DNA of 21,467 nt, taken from the NCBI GenBank assembly GCA_964539975.1, contig CAZIKK010000029.1:1-21467 (forward strand), written 5' to 3'. This DNA is from 38-11 sp964539975 (GTDB lineage Bacteria; Bacillota; Clostridia; Tissierellales; Dethiosulfatibacteraceae). The position numbers were made by a program, and so were the translations under genes. Below are positions 20,722-21,467 of this stretch, piece after piece. Under the pieces are notes generated by a model. The model searched no databases and was not told the DNA's origin. It was given only the letters and a program-made list of their open reading frames with translations. Position 1 is the first letter of the stretch; each line of letters opens with the position of its first letter.

Positions 20722-21467
20722 TCATAAAGCTTGGATTTATTGTTAAATACCCTCTTTCATTATTACAAATCTCCGCCCAATCCAAGATGGCAGCAACTAC
20801 AAATCCTGGGCCAAAGGCTGTCTCTCCTATTTTTGCACCATGTACTTTATGTGCTATATAGCCTTCTACTGAATCTAACGGCAAATCATCACTTCCAAGC
20901 TTAGCACCCGAACGAGCCTTACCCTTCATAGCTTTGCCCCCATTTTGAATCACAACTTCAACAGCTGCATCAAACACTTCCCAAAGAAGCTGGTTAGGTA
21001 CTGGAATCTTAGTTGAAACTAGCTCCTTTCCGTTGGAATCAAAACCGATTTCACAAAGATCTCCACTATACAGTGGAATGGAAGCACGACCACCAATTTC
21101 ATTTAATTTTGTTTTTATTCTTTTTATGACCAAACTATCATTATCTGTAATTGGCTGATTATTCACGGTTACCATATTGTTTTCACTCCTCTCTTCACTG
21201 TTTATAGGAGAAAGATTTAATTTTTCTAAGATATTATTGAATTTTTTCTTTACCGCAGGGTATGACAGACCTTTCACATTTTGAAGAGTTTTGAAGTTTC
21301 CTTGGGCTTTAAGAAAGCTCTCAATAAAGTCAATTTCATCTGTAGATAAGTAATCAAATTTACTTAGAGGGAAATCACCGTTTAATTCCAATTCACAATT
21401 ATTACAACTCAATCTTGTTGCTATTAATTTTTCACTGCACCTTGGGCATTGAGCTACTAATTCTTTT
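20711..21467 (-). CDS. DUF2089-type zinc-ribbon/helix-turn-helix regulator (5' end outside window)
   Basis: At least 251 residues; the open frame runs through the right window edge. It includes AQCPRCSEKL and RLSCNNCELEL, the two Cys pairs of the DUF2089 N-terminal zinc ribbon, so only a few first residues are missing. A sigma-like helix-turn-helix follows: LSTDEIDFIESFLKAQGNF then GLSYPAVKKKFNNILEKL. A TTG at 21412 is not the start. After a linker, the C-terminal ~150 residues form a second domain with NQLLWEVFDAAVEVVIQNGG and a Lys/Gly-rich GGKAMKGKARSGAKLGSDD. DUF2089 proteins are considered transcription regulators. Targets are unknown; it may regulate the downstream methyltransferase-rsgA unit. 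Confidence 0.85.
   Translation of the reverse strand, partial: KELVAQCPRCSEKLIATRLSCNNCELELNGDFPLSKFDYLSTDEIDFIESFLKAQGNFKTLQNVKGLSYPAVKKKFNNILEKLNLSPINSEERSENNMVTVNNQPITDNDSLVIKRIKTKLNEIGGRASIPLYSGDLCEIGFDSNGKELVSTKIPVPNQLLWEVFDAAVEVVIQNGGKAMKGKARSGAKLGSDDLPLDSVEGYIAHKVHGAKIGETAFGPGFVVAAILDWAEICNNERGYLTINPSFMSAI

Overview
The window reads as a low-GC Gram-positive bacterium, most likely an anaerobic Clostridia-type Firmicute. The evidence is strong AGGAGG-type ribosome binding sites, an NfeD/FloA operon, a DUF2089-type regulator, a PadR-FetA-FetB operon and a second-type RsgA GTPase. It appears to come from a draft assembly, because positions 6490-6589 are exactly 100 N. I see no tRNA, rRNA or CRISPR array.

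Layout. (1) 1-1300: a decayed fetB copy (frameshifted, both ends missing) runs into a transposase zinc-ribbon remnant, followed by a small intact thioredoxin-like protein. (2) 1310-4207, minus strand: nfeD (ClpP-like membrane protease), floA (flotillin-like scaffold) and a small membrane-anchored protein, closed by a perfect 14-bp hairpin. (3) 4420-6427, minus strand: a lipoprotein serpin with an inhibitory-type reactive loop, and a GNAT acetyltransferase starting 16 nt later at a GTG. (4) The N gap. (5) 6912-12325, plus strand: a tightly packed four-gene peptide-type ABC transporter (OppF-like ATPase, OppC-like permease fused to an M28-peptidase-like ectodomain, OppB-like permease, OppD-like ATPase) without a substrate-binding-protein gene. 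(6) 12373-15515, minus strand: a NimA/pyridoxamine-oxidase-like flavoprotein, a methyltransferase, an orphan 354-residue protein and a small gene broken by one extra base. (7) 15614-18222, plus strand: a GNAT gene, then PadR-FetA-FetB behind a strong promoter with palindromes. (8) 18291-21467, minus strand: a DUF2089-type regulator (cut by the window edge), a methyltransferase, an RsgA GTPase and a small four-helix membrane protein.

The most unusual object is the permease/M28 fusion (7882-10389). The permease half is complete and an added membrane helix would place the M28-like half outside the cell. By eye alignment, four of the five M28 zinc ligands are replaced (His to Pro637, Asp to Pro651, Glu to His688, His to Phe786) and the fifth is Asp to Glu719. 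With no binding-protein gene in the operon, I infer that this dead-peptidase ectodomain may be the built-in substrate receptor of the importer. The lipoprotein serpin on the other side of the gap may also belong to an extracellular proteolysis or peptide theme, but the gap prevents calling them linked.

Several genes are broken at homopolymers (A7 at 324-330, T5 at 718-722, G4 on the minus strand at 15329-15332). The first two lie in genes that are also truncated, so decay is real there. The third could be a sequencing error.
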